Source: Nonomuraea sp. NBC_00507 (GTDB taxonomy: Bacteria; Actinomycetota; Actinomycetes; Streptosporangiales; Streptosporangiaceae). Taken from it: a DNA stretch of 64,000 nt. How positions within the stretch are numbered: the first letter of the stretch is position 1; each line of letters opens with the position of its first letter. The stretch is from NCBI RefSeq assembly GCF_036013525.1, contig NZ_CP107853.1, forward strand, positions 7,564,001 through 7,628,000, in the 5' to 3' direction. The position numbers were made by a program, and so were the translations under genes. Below, piece after piece: positions 25,465-35,200 of this stretch. The notes beneath the pieces are model-generated. The model saw only the letters and a program-made list of their open reading frames with translations, searched no databases and had not been told where the DNA came from.

Positions 25465-25807
25465 GCACAAGGGCGCCGTCTGACGTTCAGGGGGCGGGCC
25501 GAGCGGCCCGCCGCCGGACACCAGGGGGCCACCGTCGTCCATGTCAGCGGCAGCGCACCCCTGCCGCCAGGCAAGGGCAAGGTCGCCGTCCAGTACCTCG
25601 ACCACGTTCGCGGCCACGATCCGGCCCTGACCCCGGTGCAGCGCGATCCCGGCCGAATGGAGCCAGCCGACCTGACCGTGGTCCTTCCCCTGCGCGGCGA
25701 AGGAGCCCCGCGGCCCAGCACCACGGCCGCGTCGAGACCGCCGGTCACCGCCTCGCGCGCTCCCGGAACCTGACGCGCCGCCCGCAACGTCGCAGGCAGC
25801 CGGCGGC
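25465..25807. other. region without a recognisable gene
   Basis: 343 bp of GC-rich sequence after the paoC-like stop. No frame shows a family I know. It probably belongs to the debris that includes the integrase relic. Confidence 0.45.
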
Positions 25808-26105
25808 ATGACGACCTTGCACCGGCTCCTGTCGCGCCGCGACATCCCGCTACGGGAGAAGACCCTGTGGCGGATGCTCACTGCCCGCTCACGGGCCGGG
25901 CCCGGCTCGGCTACGACCGTGCCCGCGTGCTGCTCGACAAGTACGCCGGACTCGACCTCCACCAGCTCGGGCGCAGCGCCGCCACCCATCTCGGCGAGGC
26001 CGAGGTCCCACTCCAGCTCATCATGGGCAAGACCCGGCACAAGAACCCGCGCACCACCATGTGCTCCGTCAAACTCGGCGCCGAGGCCATCGCGGCCGTC
26101 ACCAC
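25808..26105 (+). pseudogene. tyrosine recombinase/integrase relic
   Basis: TTLHRLLSRRDIPLREKTLWRML is the start of a phage-type integrase catalytic domain. It jumps, with a frame change at about 25867, to CPLTGRARLGYDRARVLLDK, LHQLGRSAATHLGEAEVPLQ and a KTRHKNPRTTM region. The middle of the catalytic domain is deleted. The normally invariant LRHS (catalytic Arg and His) reads LGRS, and the active-site Tyr is replaced in MCSVK. It is certainly dead. Confidence 0.75.
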
Positions 26106-26926
26106 CCACTCGCGTCGCCCCGCCGTGCCCACTGACCAGCTCTTTTCCTGGAGAGAAGGGGCACTGTCCCTTCTTTCTCCCGTACTTGGTCTGCCCCCGT
26201 GAAGGGCTTCGGGCCTGTGACGATGCCGCCGCCATGAGCCTCCGTGGTGGGCCGGGCGCGCCCCGGGCTCCCGTTGACCACGGACCTCCTCCACCATGAT
26301 CGGGGAAACCGGCCATGCCGCCGGGCAGCCGGGACCGGTGCAGGGCGAACGGTTCAGCGAGGACTACCACGGCACCCACGCCAAACCCGCCCGGCCCCGG
26401 GCGGTTCCGTCTCCATTTCCGAGATGGCGAAGCAACGTGATCGATGGGCGCTCCTCGCCGTACCTCCGCTGGACCCGATCTCGCCCAGCTCCAGCGACGA
26501 CATCGACTTCTTCGGCGTCATCAACGTCGACGTCGAGGCGGAACCAGCCAGCCTCGTACCAGCGGATGGTGGCCGCTGCGGTCCGCGTAAGAGCCAGGGC
26601 TGATGCCCGGAGTTCGTCCGCGCCGACCGCCAGGCGCACCCCTCCCAGCGCTGCGCCGGCTCGGTCGGCCGGCGGCTGCGGCCGGGCGGTCGATGTCGTT
26701 CGGCATGTCCATCCATGAAGCTGCCCCTTCGCTCTCTGCGCGCGGTCGGTCGCTCGCGTGGGACGGGACGGTGGACAGCGGACGCGGGCGGCGCGCGTGC
26801 CTGCTCACGCCGCAGGAGTTTTACGGAGGTCTTCCACGCGGAGATCGGTTGCGTGACGCTCGTGACCGAGTGTCGAATGGGATCGGCACATGAGGCGGGA
26901 CGTCGGGCGAACCCCGGGGAGAGGCC
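26106..26926. other. 820-bp interval, no gene recognised
   Basis: Long frames exist on both strands around 26300-26730, but none shows a motif I recognise. A minus-strand stretch (about 26500-26640; LRASALALTRTAAATIRWYE) has a more protein-like composition than the others and may be a relic. The ABC-type lipoprotein gene begins at 26927. Confidence 0.4.
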
Positions 26927-27937
26927 ATGAGGCCGTTGGCCATCGCATTGGTAGCGATCCTGATGGCCGCGGGCTGTTCGACGCCGAGACGAGACAAGAT
27001 CACGGTGGCGTGCGGCGCGAGCGAGCGATGGTGCGCGATGATGGTCAAGAGATTCTCCGATGCCACCGGTGTGGAGGCCGACTTCGTCCGGCTGTCGAGT
27101 GGAGAGGCGCTGGAGCGGATCAAGGCGGCCAGGGCGCGGCAGGAGTTCGACGTCTGGCATGGCGGTCCTGCCGACTCCTATGTGGCCGCCAAGAGTCTGG
27201 GGCTGCTCGAGCCGTACAAATCCGAAAAATCAGGTGAAATCCGGAAGGAGTGGGCTGATCGGGAGAACGCCTGGAGCGGGATCTACGCCGGCGTGCTGGC
27301 CTTCTGCAACAACACCAAGGAGCTGGCCAAGCGAGGCATGCAGCCGATCCGCTCCTGGCGGGAGCTGCTGGATGAGCGGCTGCGCGGCAGCGTCGCCCTG
27401 GCCCATCCCGCCACCTCCGGAACCGCCTACACCACGCTGTGGACGCACGTGCAGCTCGGCGGCGGCGATCACGACGCGGCGCTCGGCTACCTGCGCAGCC
27501 TCCACCCGAACGTGCTGCGATACACCTCTTCCGGCAGCGCAGCCGCCCTGCAGGCGGCCAAGCAGGAGGCCGCGGTCGGCGTCGTGTTCTCCCACGACTG
27601 CGTCACCGCCCAGGAGCAGGGCTATCCGAACCTGCAGGTGACCTTCCCGCAGGAGGGCACCGGCTACGAGCTCGGTGGCCTGGCCGTGCTGGCCGGGGCC
27701 CACAACCCCCACAGCGCACGCACGTACGTCGACTGGGCGCTGAGCGGGGCGTCCCAGCAGCTGGGGCCGCTGGTGCAGTTCTACGCCCTGCCCACCAACA
27801 CCAAGGTGCCGGCGCATTCCAAGGCGGCCGACCCGGCGGCGGTCAAGCTGGTCTCCTACGATGTGGAGGTCGCCGGGCGGGCCAAGCAGGCGCTCGTCGA
27901 CCGGTTCAGCGCGGAGATCGCCCGGCCGCCCGCCTAG
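26927..27937 (+). CDS. extracellular solute-binding lipoprotein (iron-type, AfuA/FbpA-like)
   Basis: 336 residues with a lipoprotein signal (hydrophobic AIALVAILMAAG then Cys18). The class II periplasmic-binding fold includes VWHGGPADSYVAAKSLGLLEPY, LAHPATSGTAYTTLW and VVFSHDCV, as in Fe(III)/polyamine-type binding proteins. No permease or ATPase gene is adjacent, so it is an orphan receptor here. Its stop TAG shares the tetranucleotide CTAG with the stop of the converging glnH-like gene, leaving no intergenic DNA. GGGGAGAGG precedes the ATG. Confidence 0.85.
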   Translation: MRPLAIALVAILMAAGCSTPRRDKITVACGASERWCAMMVKRFSDATGVEADFVRLSSGEALERIKAARARQEFDVWHGGPADSYVAAKSLGLLEPYKSEKSGEIRKEWADRENAWSGIYAGVLAFCNNTKELAKRGMQPIRSWRELLDERLRGSVALAHPATSGTAYTTLWTHVQLGGGDHDAALGYLRSLHPNVLRYTSSGSAAALQAAKQEAAVGVVFSHDCVTAQEQGYPNLQVTFPQEGTGYELGGLAVLAGAHNPHSARTYVDWALSGASQQLGPLVQFYALPTNTKVPAHSKAADPAAVKLVSYDVEVAGRAKQALVDRFSAEIARPPA

Positions 27938-28734
27938 GAGCAGCCCTCGAACTGCGGGACCGAGACCACCGACAGGTCGATGCCTGACTTGCCGAACCAC
28001 TTGTCCAGCAGCATGTGCGCCGTGCCGTCCTGGTACATCTGGGTGATGGCGCGGTTGAGCTCCTCACAGCCGTCGACGTCGCCCTTGCGCACGCCGATCG
28101 ACGTGCGTTGCTCGTTGAAAGCCGCGCCCACCAGGTGCAGGTCGACGCCCGGCTTGGTGAGCAGCCCCGCCAGGATCTGGCTGTTGGTGGAGATGGCGTC
28201 GATCCTGCCATCCTTGATCATCTCTAGGCAGACGTTGTAGTCGGGTGCCGCGACGGCGATCGCCTCGACCCGGCGCTCGTCGATGATCCGCTGGGCGATG
28301 TTCGTGCCCCGCACCCAGCAGATCTTGCGGCCCTTCAGGTCGCGGACGTCGCGGATGACGCCCCTGTCGGCCGGCCGTACCGCGATGTCCTGGAAGTCGA
28401 CGTGGTACGGCCCGGCGAAGTCGATCACCTTCTTTCGCTCCGGGGTGACCGACATGTGGGCGAAGACCAGGTCGGCACGCCCGTCGGTGAGCACGGTGAG
28501 CTGGTCGCCGGCCTTGATCTCCCGCCAGTGGATCTGCTTGCCCAGCCGGGACAGCAGATCTTTGGCCACGTCGATGTTGAAGCCGTCGTAGGCGCCGTTC
28601 TGTCCTGTGAAACTGATCAGCGGAACGTCGGAGCGGATCGCGACGACCACCTCGTCGGTGTCCACGAGGGAATCCGGCCGCGCGGTGCCGCAGGCGGTGA
28701 GCAGCACAATCAGGCAGATCAGCAGTTTTCTCAC
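27934..28734 (-). CDS. glnH: GlnH-type glutamate/aspartate-binding lipoprotein
   Basis: 266 residues from the GTG at 28734, which overlaps the glnX-like stop (GTGA) and has AGGGAG upstream. The lipoprotein signal LICLIVLLTACG is followed by a family 3 solute-binding fold: VAIRSDVPLISF, YDGFNIDVAKDLL, DLVFAHMSVTPERKKVIDFAGPY and LKGRKICWVRGTN. In mycobacteria GlnH senses extracellular amino acids and signals through GlnX to the kinase PknG. The operon here contains GlnX and GlnH, but no pknG follows; the converging iron-type receptor occupies that position. Confidence 0.85.
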   Translation of the reverse strand: MRKLLICLIVLLTACGTARPDSLVDTDEVVVAIRSDVPLISFTGQNGAYDGFNIDVAKDLLSRLGKQIHWREIKAGDQLTVLTDGRADLVFAHMSVTPERKKVIDFAGPYHVDFQDIAVRPADRGVIRDVRDLKGRKICWVRGTNIAQRIIDERRVEAIAVAAPDYNVCLEMIKDGRIDAISTNSQILAGLLTKPGVDLHLVGAAFNEQRTSIGVRKGDVDGCEELNRAITQMYQDGTAHMLLDKWFGKSGIDLSVVSVPQFEGCS

Positions 28735-30059
28735 CGGTACTCCCTGAGTCGCGGCCAGACGCCGGCCAGAATGAGCAGGGCGCCGGCGGCCAGCCCGCCG
28801 GGAATCGACCGCCACAGCGTGTCCAGGGCGCCGTCGCCGCTGTCGATGGCGCGCTCGAAGTCGGACTCGTGCCGCCGCACCAGCTCCTCCAGCACCGTGT
28901 CGTAGCTTTCGTAGGCCTCGGTGAGCTCGCCGTCCCAGAACTTGATCGCCGCCTCGGCCGGCATCGTCCGCATCCGCGCGTCGGCCTGCTGGAACCTCTG
29001 GTAGGCGGCGAAGAGCCGTTGGCGGTCCTGGCCCGTCAGACTGCCGAGCAGGCCCTGGACGTTCGCCTGCAGCTTGCTCTGGTAGTCCGGCAGGCTGGTG
29101 GACTCGACGGCTGCGATCGTCCGGGACTTGTCCAGGAAAGTGTGTTCGTAGGTGTCCTTGCGGAAGCGGTCGAGCAGGTAGCGGCTCTGGTCTCCGTGCA
29201 TGCTCGTGCTGATCGCCCGTGCTCTGGTCAGGGTGAGCACCGCGTCGAAACCGCGGCGCTTGGCCTCCTCCAGCGCCTGGCCCTGCCGGGTGAGCAGGGC
29301 GGCGCCGGTCACCAGGCCGGCCGCGGTGAGCACGGTGGCGACCACCAGAGCCGGCGCGAAGACCCGGCGGAACCTGCGGGTCAGGTAGGCCTGCAGGCCC
29401 AGCAGGCAGGCCAGCGCGAGCAGCCCGGTGACGATGACGGCGGAGCGGGCCAGCGAGGTGGCCGAGCGCTCGGCGTCGTGCGCGCGCCTGACGATCGTCC
29501 CGGTTTCCAGGGTCAGGTTGTAGGCCTGGGGGAGTAGTTCGCGGTGCATGAGGTCGGTGGCCTTCTGATAGGCCTCGACCACATGGTCGGGCGGCTGTCC
29601 CGCGGTGTGCCCGGATTGCATGTCCAGCAGCCGGGCCTGGGTGGCCAGCCGTTCGTAGCGGCCCAGCCCCTCGATCAGCGACTCGACCGTGCGTTGCTCG
29701 GAGGGGTCGTCCAGGGCGAGCCGGTAGGCCTTGAGCAGATTCTCGGAGATCTCCAGCCGCCGCTGGTCATAGCTGGTCAGGTCGGCCTGCTGCTGCGGGC
29801 CGTACTCTCTGCCCAGCAGCAGGGTCTCGGCCACCAGGGCGTCCATCTCCGACATCTGCCGATACAGGCCCGTGGTGGCGAGCACCTGCGGCCCGGCGTC
29901 ATGCCCGATGGTGCGCAGGCCGGAGCCCGTACTCGCCGCGCCGGCCAGGATCGCGGCCAGCAGCAGTGCCAGCGTGAGCAGGGACAGCCCGGCCAGCGTA
30001 CGCACCCGCCCGGAGACCGACTCCGAACGCCGGACCGGAGGCCTCGCCGTCACCGTCAT
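28731..30059 (-). CDS. glnX: GlnX-type four-span membrane signalling protein
   Basis: 442 residues from the ATG at 30059. Hydrophobic spans are at about 25-46, 197-217, 228-248 and 412-431. They frame two extracytoplasmic helical sensor domains (about 47-195 and 250-410) like those of methyl-accepting or NarX-type sensors. There is no kinase or HAMP output domain. This is the architecture of GlnX from the pknG-glnH-glnX operon, where it relays amino-acid binding by GlnH across the membrane. The gene order glnX-glnH is kept with a 4-bp overlap. Reading upstream of 30059 in this frame is non-coding. Confidence 0.78.
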   Translation of the reverse strand: MTVTARPPVRRSESVSGRVRTLAGLSLLTLALLLAAILAGAASTGSGLRTIGHDAGPQVLATTGLYRQMSEMDALVAETLLLGREYGPQQQADLTSYDQRRLEISENLLKAYRLALDDPSEQRTVESLIEGLGRYERLATQARLLDMQSGHTAGQPPDHVVEAYQKATDLMHRELLPQAYNLTLETGTIVRRAHDAERSATSLARSAVIVTGLLALACLLGLQAYLTRRFRRVFAPALVVATVLTAAGLVTGAALLTRQGQALEEAKRRGFDAVLTLTRARAISTSMHGDQSRYLLDRFRKDTYEHTFLDKSRTIAAVESTSLPDYQSKLQANVQGLLGSLTGQDRQRLFAAYQRFQQADARMRTMPAEAAIKFWDGELTEAYESYDTVLEELVRRHESDFERAIDSGDGALDTLWRSIPGGLAAGALLILAGVWPRLREYR

Positions 30060-30204
30060 GGCCCGCTCCGGCGGGAGACGCCGGGATCGTTGGTGCGCAC
30101 CGCGCGCCTCCCGAGATCGGCTCGTCCTGGGAAATCGAGCATGGCTGCGGGCGCGGCAGGTCCGCAAGAGGGGCCAGGCCCGAAGATCCCGTCCGGGCAG
30201 ACGA

Positions 30205-30861
30205 TCACCCGAGGACGAGCGGGAGTTTCGCGGCCAGCTCGCCCAGTGCGGCCTTCTCCGCGTCGCTCGGGGCACGCCGTCCGGTGCCGACCAGCAGCGC
30301 GTCCTGGTCGGAGAACGCCGCGGGGAACGCGGCCCCGGCGATCTTCTCCAGCATCTCGCGGGACCGGGCGAGCCCCTCCGCGGGCGGTCCCGACACCTCC
30401 GGCAGGTGCGCGACCAGGTCGAGGTGGTGCAGCGTCCACTCCAGGACGTACGCCGCGAGATAGTCGCCCGCGGTGAGGACCTCATCGCGGGTGGCGACCC
30501 GCAGGCCCGGGTCGGCGAGTTCGGCGGCGCGGCCGGCGGCGGAGCCGACGTCGTCGAGGTGGAACTTGAGCAGCCGAGGCTCCTCATACGCGGCGGCCAG
30601 CCGGACGATCAGCGCGTCGAGCGGGTCGTCCCCGGTCGGCGGCGTTTCGGCGACCTCCCAGTAGGTCACCGCGTCGCGGGTCGGTTCCGTTGCGGCGGGG
30701 GTCACCAGGGTGATCAGGACGTCCTGAGCGTCGATGACCAGATGGCACACCAGGTCCCGCACGAGCCAGCCGGCACAGCCGGACGGCTGCGCGAAGTCCT
30801 CGTCGGGGAGTTCGGCGACCGCCGTGCGCAACGCCGTCCACGAGCGTGAGAAGAGATGCAC
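30205..30861 (-). CDS. DinB_2 / maleylpyruvate isomerase N-terminal-type protein
   Basis: 218 residues from the GTG at 30861. The sequence FAQPSGCAGWLVRDLVCHLVIDAQDV is the characteristic metal-binding entry of the mycothiol-dependent maleylpyruvate isomerase-like DinB family, with a second His in VLEWTLHHLDLVAHLP. These small helical-bundle proteins are presumed mycothiol S-transferases; their substrates are rarely known. It stands alone between the glnX-like gene and a serine hydrolase. Confidence 0.82.
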   Translation of the reverse strand: MHLFSRSWTALRTAVAELPDEDFAQPSGCAGWLVRDLVCHLVIDAQDVLITLVTPAATEPTRDAVTYWEVAETPPTGDDPLDALIVRLAAAYEEPRLLKFHLDDVGSAAGRAAELADPGLRVATRDEVLTAGDYLAAYVLEWTLHHLDLVAHLPEVSGPPAEGLARSREMLEKIAGAAFPAAFSDQDALLVGTGRRAPSDAEKAALGELAAKLPLVLG

Positions 30862-30998
30862 ACCGGCACGGTAGTGCGGTGCCGCACGGGCGGACAAGCG
30901 CAGGGGGACGGTCCGGCTCGCGTGCCAGGCCGCCGCCGGCGTCCACCGGCTCGCGCCGGCCCCTGGCGGACGTCGCGAGCCGGTGGCGGGCAGTGTGC

Positions 30999-32144
30999 TT
31001 ATGCACCGATGGAAATGCCGAACTCCGCGTGGATGAGCTTGACCATGAGGTCCCAGGTCTTCCATTCGGTGTTGGTGTGGACGGCGATGGTGTGCCGGTC
31101 GTCGGGGGTGCCGACCGCGAAGAACCAGGATCCCCAGAGGCTGCCGCCGACGCCGCGCAGCGTCCGGCCGCCCGTCGCCTGCTTGTCGAACTCGAACAGG
31201 CCCAGGCCGTAGCGGGCGTGCGGCATCCAGTAACCACCCTCGGTGGAGACCGTGGTCCACATCTGCCGGTGCTGGGCGGGCGGCAGCAGGCTGCCGCCGG
31301 CCATCGCGTCGACGAAGCGGATCATGTCGCCGGTGGTGGAGACGACATTGCCGGCCGACCAGGCCAGGGAGGAGTTGAACTCGGTGACATCCAGGGGCGG
31401 GAGGCCGGGCTCCTCGATCAGTGATTCCCAGTTCTCCGAGGTGACCGTCGCCGGGTCGGCGCCGTCCTTGAAGAACAGGTTGGAGTACGCCCGCGGGTGC
31501 GGATCGGGGTATCCGGTGTCCTGGGCGGGGCGCACACGGGTGTGGGTCAGTCCGAGCGGCTGGATGACCCTGCGCTCGACCTCTTCGGCGTAGCTGCTGC
31601 CGGTGACCTCCTCGATGATCGCCCCGGCGAGGTGGAAGCCGCCGTTGGCGTACTCGAAGCGTTCGCCGGGCTCACCGACCGGCGGCTGGGACACCGCCAC
31701 CCTCAGCAGCTCCTCGGTGGTGAAGGTGTCGAAGCGATGCTGGAGGAATCCGGAGCGGGTGGCGTAGCGGTGGGACACCTCCGGCGCCAGGCCGGTCGCG
31801 AACAGCCCGCTGGTGTTGCTGAGCAGGTGCCTGATGGTGATCTTGTTGCCGTCGTAGCCGTTGACGTTCACCACACCCGGCAGCCACGTGTTCACCGGGT
31901 CGTCGAGGCTCAGCCGGCCCTCGGCCTCCAGGGTCAGGATCACGGCGGCGGTGAAGGCCTTGCCGCTGCTGCCGGTGTGCACGTATTCCCCCGGCCGGCG
32001 CCGGGCGCCGGTCTTGAGGTCGGCCACGCCGGCGGTGCCGAACCAGGTCCGGTCCTCGTCTTGGACCTCGGCGACGATGCCGGGGATGCCGACCTCGGCC
32101 ACCGCCCAGTCGAGCACCTGCTGCACTTTCTCGTGCGCTGCCAT
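30999..32144 (-). CDS. beta-lactamase-fold serine hydrolase
   Basis: 381 residues from the ATG at 32144. The SxxK motif is SSGK in YVHTGSSGKAFTAAV near residues 55-69, and the YxN motif is Tyr-Ala-Asn in RFEYANGGFHLAG near 165-177. The fold is that of class C beta-lactamases, D-Ala-D-Ala carboxypeptidases and EstB-type esterases. There is no signal peptide, which favours an intracellular esterase. It is divergent from a large AfsR-like regulator at 32285. Confidence 0.88.
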   Translation of the reverse strand: MAAHEKVQQVLDWAVAEVGIPGIVAEVQDEDRTWFGTAGVADLKTGARRRPGEYVHTGSSGKAFTAAVILTLEAEGRLSLDDPVNTWLPGVVNVNGYDGNKITIRHLLSNTSGLFATGLAPEVSHRYATRSGFLQHRFDTFTTEELLRVAVSQPPVGEPGERFEYANGGFHLAGAIIEEVTGSSYAEEVERRVIQPLGLTHTRVRPAQDTGYPDPHPRAYSNLFFKDGADPATVTSENWESLIEEPGLPPLDVTEFNSSLAWSAGNVVSTTGDMIRFVDAMAGGSLLPPAQHRQMWTTVSTEGGYWMPHARYGLGLFEFDKQATGGRTLRGVGGSLWGSWFFAVGTPDDRHTIAVHTNTEWKTWDLMVKLIHAEFGISIGA

Positions 32145-32284
32145 TGCACTGCCTTTCGGACGTTTCTTCCGTACGCCCTCCACGGTGTCGACCGGCGCTT
32201 ACACGCCTCTTAGAACGCTCTTTTAGCCGGCACTGCGCCACTTTCACGAGCACGCGCGCCTCTGCGTCCTCATAGCCTTTGTGC

Positions 32285-35200
32285 ATGCGGATTGAGCTGC
32301 TGGGACCGGTCCGGGCCTATGCCAACGATGGTGCGCCGATCGATGTCGGCGGTGTCATGGTTCGCGCGCTGCTGGCCCGGCTGGCACTGGCCGAGGGTGA
32401 GACGGTGTCGGTCGATGCACTCGTCGACGGCCTGTGGAGGGAGCATCCGCGCGGGGGCACCGTCAATGCGCTGCATGGGCTGGTGCACCGGCTGCGCAAG
32501 GCTCTGGGCGGGGCCGGGGTCGTGGAGAGGGCGGCCGGCGGGTATCGCCTGCACGTACGCGCCGAGGACGTCGACGCGGTCCGGTTCGAGGAGAAGGCCA
32601 AGCGGGGCGGTCGCGAACTGGCCGCGGGCGCCGCGCAGCGAGCGGCCTCGCTGCTGGACGAGGCGCTGGCGCTGTGGCGGGGAGACGCGCTGGCCGACGT
32701 GCGCGATGCCCCCTTCGCCGGTACGGCCGGCACGCGGCTGGAGGAGCTGCGCGTCGCGGCCATCGAAGACCGGTTCGAGGCGGAGCTGCGACTGGGCCGC
32801 CACGACGAGATCCTCGCCGATATGGCGGCGGTGGCCGCCAGCCACCCGTTGCGCGAACGGCTGGCCGGATTACGCATGCGAGCCTTGCACGCGGCAGGCC
32901 GCCAGTCCGATGCGCTGGCCGTGTTCGAACAGGTCCGCGGCACGCTCGCCGAGGAATTGGGCGTCGACCCGTCCGAGGAGCTACGCCAGACGCACCTGGC
33001 CGTGGTGCGGGGCGAGCTGACGATCCCCGAGGCGGAACAGGCTCGGCCGGAGGCGGCGCCGGGCCGTCTGCCGGCCCTGCTGACCAGCTTCGTCGGCCGG
33101 GAGGAGGAGCTGAGACTGCTGGCGGGGTTGCTGGAGACCTCCCGGCTGGTCACCGTCGTGGGGCCCGGAGGAGTGGGCAAGACCCGGCTGACCGTGGAGG
33201 TGGCGAGCCGGCATCGGGCCCATCAGCGTGGCCGGGTCTGGCTCGTCCCCCTGGCCGGGGTGAACACCGCCGACGGGCTGCCCGAGGCGGTGCTGGGCGC
33301 GCTCAGCGTCGCCGATGCCCAGCCGTCTGGCACGCCGCTGGATCGAGTGGTCAGTCTGCTCGCCGGTGGTGAAGGCGTGCTGGTGCTGGACAACTGCGAA
33401 CAGATCTGCGGACCCGTCGCGGAGTTCGCCGGGCAGCTGCTGGAGCGCCAGCCGTACGTGACCATCCTGGCCACGAGCCGGGAACCGCTGGACGTCATGG
33501 GTGAGACGCTGTGCCGTCTGGGCCCGCTCGACCTGCCCCCGGCCCACGCGGATTCCGCTCAGGCCGGCGAATCGGACGCGGTGCGGCTGTTCCTCGATCG
33601 CGCGGCAGCCGTACAGCCCGGCCTCGTCCTCGACGCGCCGACCGCGACCTCGGTCGTGGACATCGTGCGCCGGCTGGACGGGCTGCCGCTGGCGCTGGAG
33701 CTGGCTGCAGCGCGGTTGCGGACCATGAGCGCCGACCAGCTCGCCCGGCGACTGGATGACCGTTTCCGGCTGCTCAGCACCGGCAACCGGGCCGCCCAGC
33801 CGCGGCAGCAGACCCTCCATGCGGTCATCGAATGGAGCTGGGACCTCCTCACCGATCAAGAACGGACGCTGGCCCGCCGAATGTCGATCTTTCCGGCGAG
33901 AACCGGGATCGCCGCGATCGAGGCGGTCTGTTCGGATGAGACGCTCCCCGCCGGCGAGGTCATCTATCTCCTGGACTCCCTGGTCGACAAGTCCATCGTG
34001 GAGCGGGCCGGCCACGCGTACCGGATGCTGGAAACCATCCGAGCCCATGCGGCGGACAAGCTTCGCCTCGCGGGGGAAGCTGAAGCCGTCCTGCGCAGGC
34101 TCGCGCGGCACTTCGCCGACCTGGCCGAGGAACACGAGCCGCTGCTGCGCTCGGACAAGCAGGCGGAGTCGCTGCGGCTGTTCCAGGCCGAGTACGACAA
34201 TCTGATGTTCGCCCTGCAAACGGCCATCGACGGCGGCGACGCCGAGACCGCGGCCCGGATTCTCGGGCCGCTGTACTGGTACTGGGTCATGCTCCGCTAC
34301 GACGCTCGGGCCGATGCCTACGTCGCCAAGGTCGCCGAGTTCGGCGACGCGCTGCCCGCGCAAGCCCGGGCCGCGTTCACCGCGATCCACCTGGTAGCCG
34401 GCGAGGGCGCGCCGACCAAAGAGCCCGACCGGCTGCGCGCGCTCATCGACGACTGCGCGCACACGGGCGCGCTGCGGCGTTATCCGATGCTGCTGACGAC
34501 AGCGCTGATGATGGCGCTGACACTCGGGTTGGACGAGCTGGTCGACCAGGAGATCGCCCGGGTGCGCAGCGGCTCGGACCGCTGGGCGATCGCCTGCACC
34601 TTCATGATCGAAGCCATGCGGTATCGCGAACGGGGCGACCGGGAAAGCTCCGCGACCGCGATGGCAGCGGCGCTGCACGCGTTCAAGGAGGCGGGCGATC
34701 GGTGGTGGACGGCGAAGACGCTGTACGGCCTGGCGCAGATCCACGCCATCGCCGGTGACCACGACCAGGCGATCGCCGCCTACGAGCACAGCCTCGCGAT
34801 CGCCACCGACCTCGGCTCGCAGGACGAGGTCTCAACCCGGCTCGGACTCGCCACCGAACGCATGCGCGCCGGCGACCTGACCGGCGCCCAGCACGACATC
34901 GAAACCGCCGAACGAGCGGCATGGGAGCGCGGTCACCGTGTGCTGGAGATCGAGGTCCTGGGCAGCCTGGCCGAGCTGTACCGCCGCTCCGGCGCGATCG
35001 AACGGGCCGACCAAGAACTCGACCGGATGGAGACCCTCGCCCGCCGGCTGCGCCTTACGGCGGAGACGATGGAGAACCTCCTGGTGCCCGCCAGGATGGC
35101 GAACCTCCTCACCGCCGGGGACGCCGCACCCGCGCGCGAGCTGCTGCCCCGTGCCATGCAGGCGGCGCAGGCGCACATGAACACCCCGGCGGCCGCGCAG

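Noticed and set aside
25465..25807. Possible XdhC/PaoD maturation gene after the paoC-like gene
   Set aside because: No frame contains the expected motifs and the following sequence is an integrase relic.
22993..26379. A 1128-codon minus-strand frame over the PaoABC region
   Set aside because: It lies antisense to three well-supported overlapping genes and has the Gly/Val/His-rich composition of a shadow frame.
28731..30587. GlnX-like protein starting at 30587
   Set aside because: The first 176 codons are Arg/Ser/Pro-rich shadow of the DinB_2 gene; the ATG at 30059 gives a normal N-terminus before the first span.
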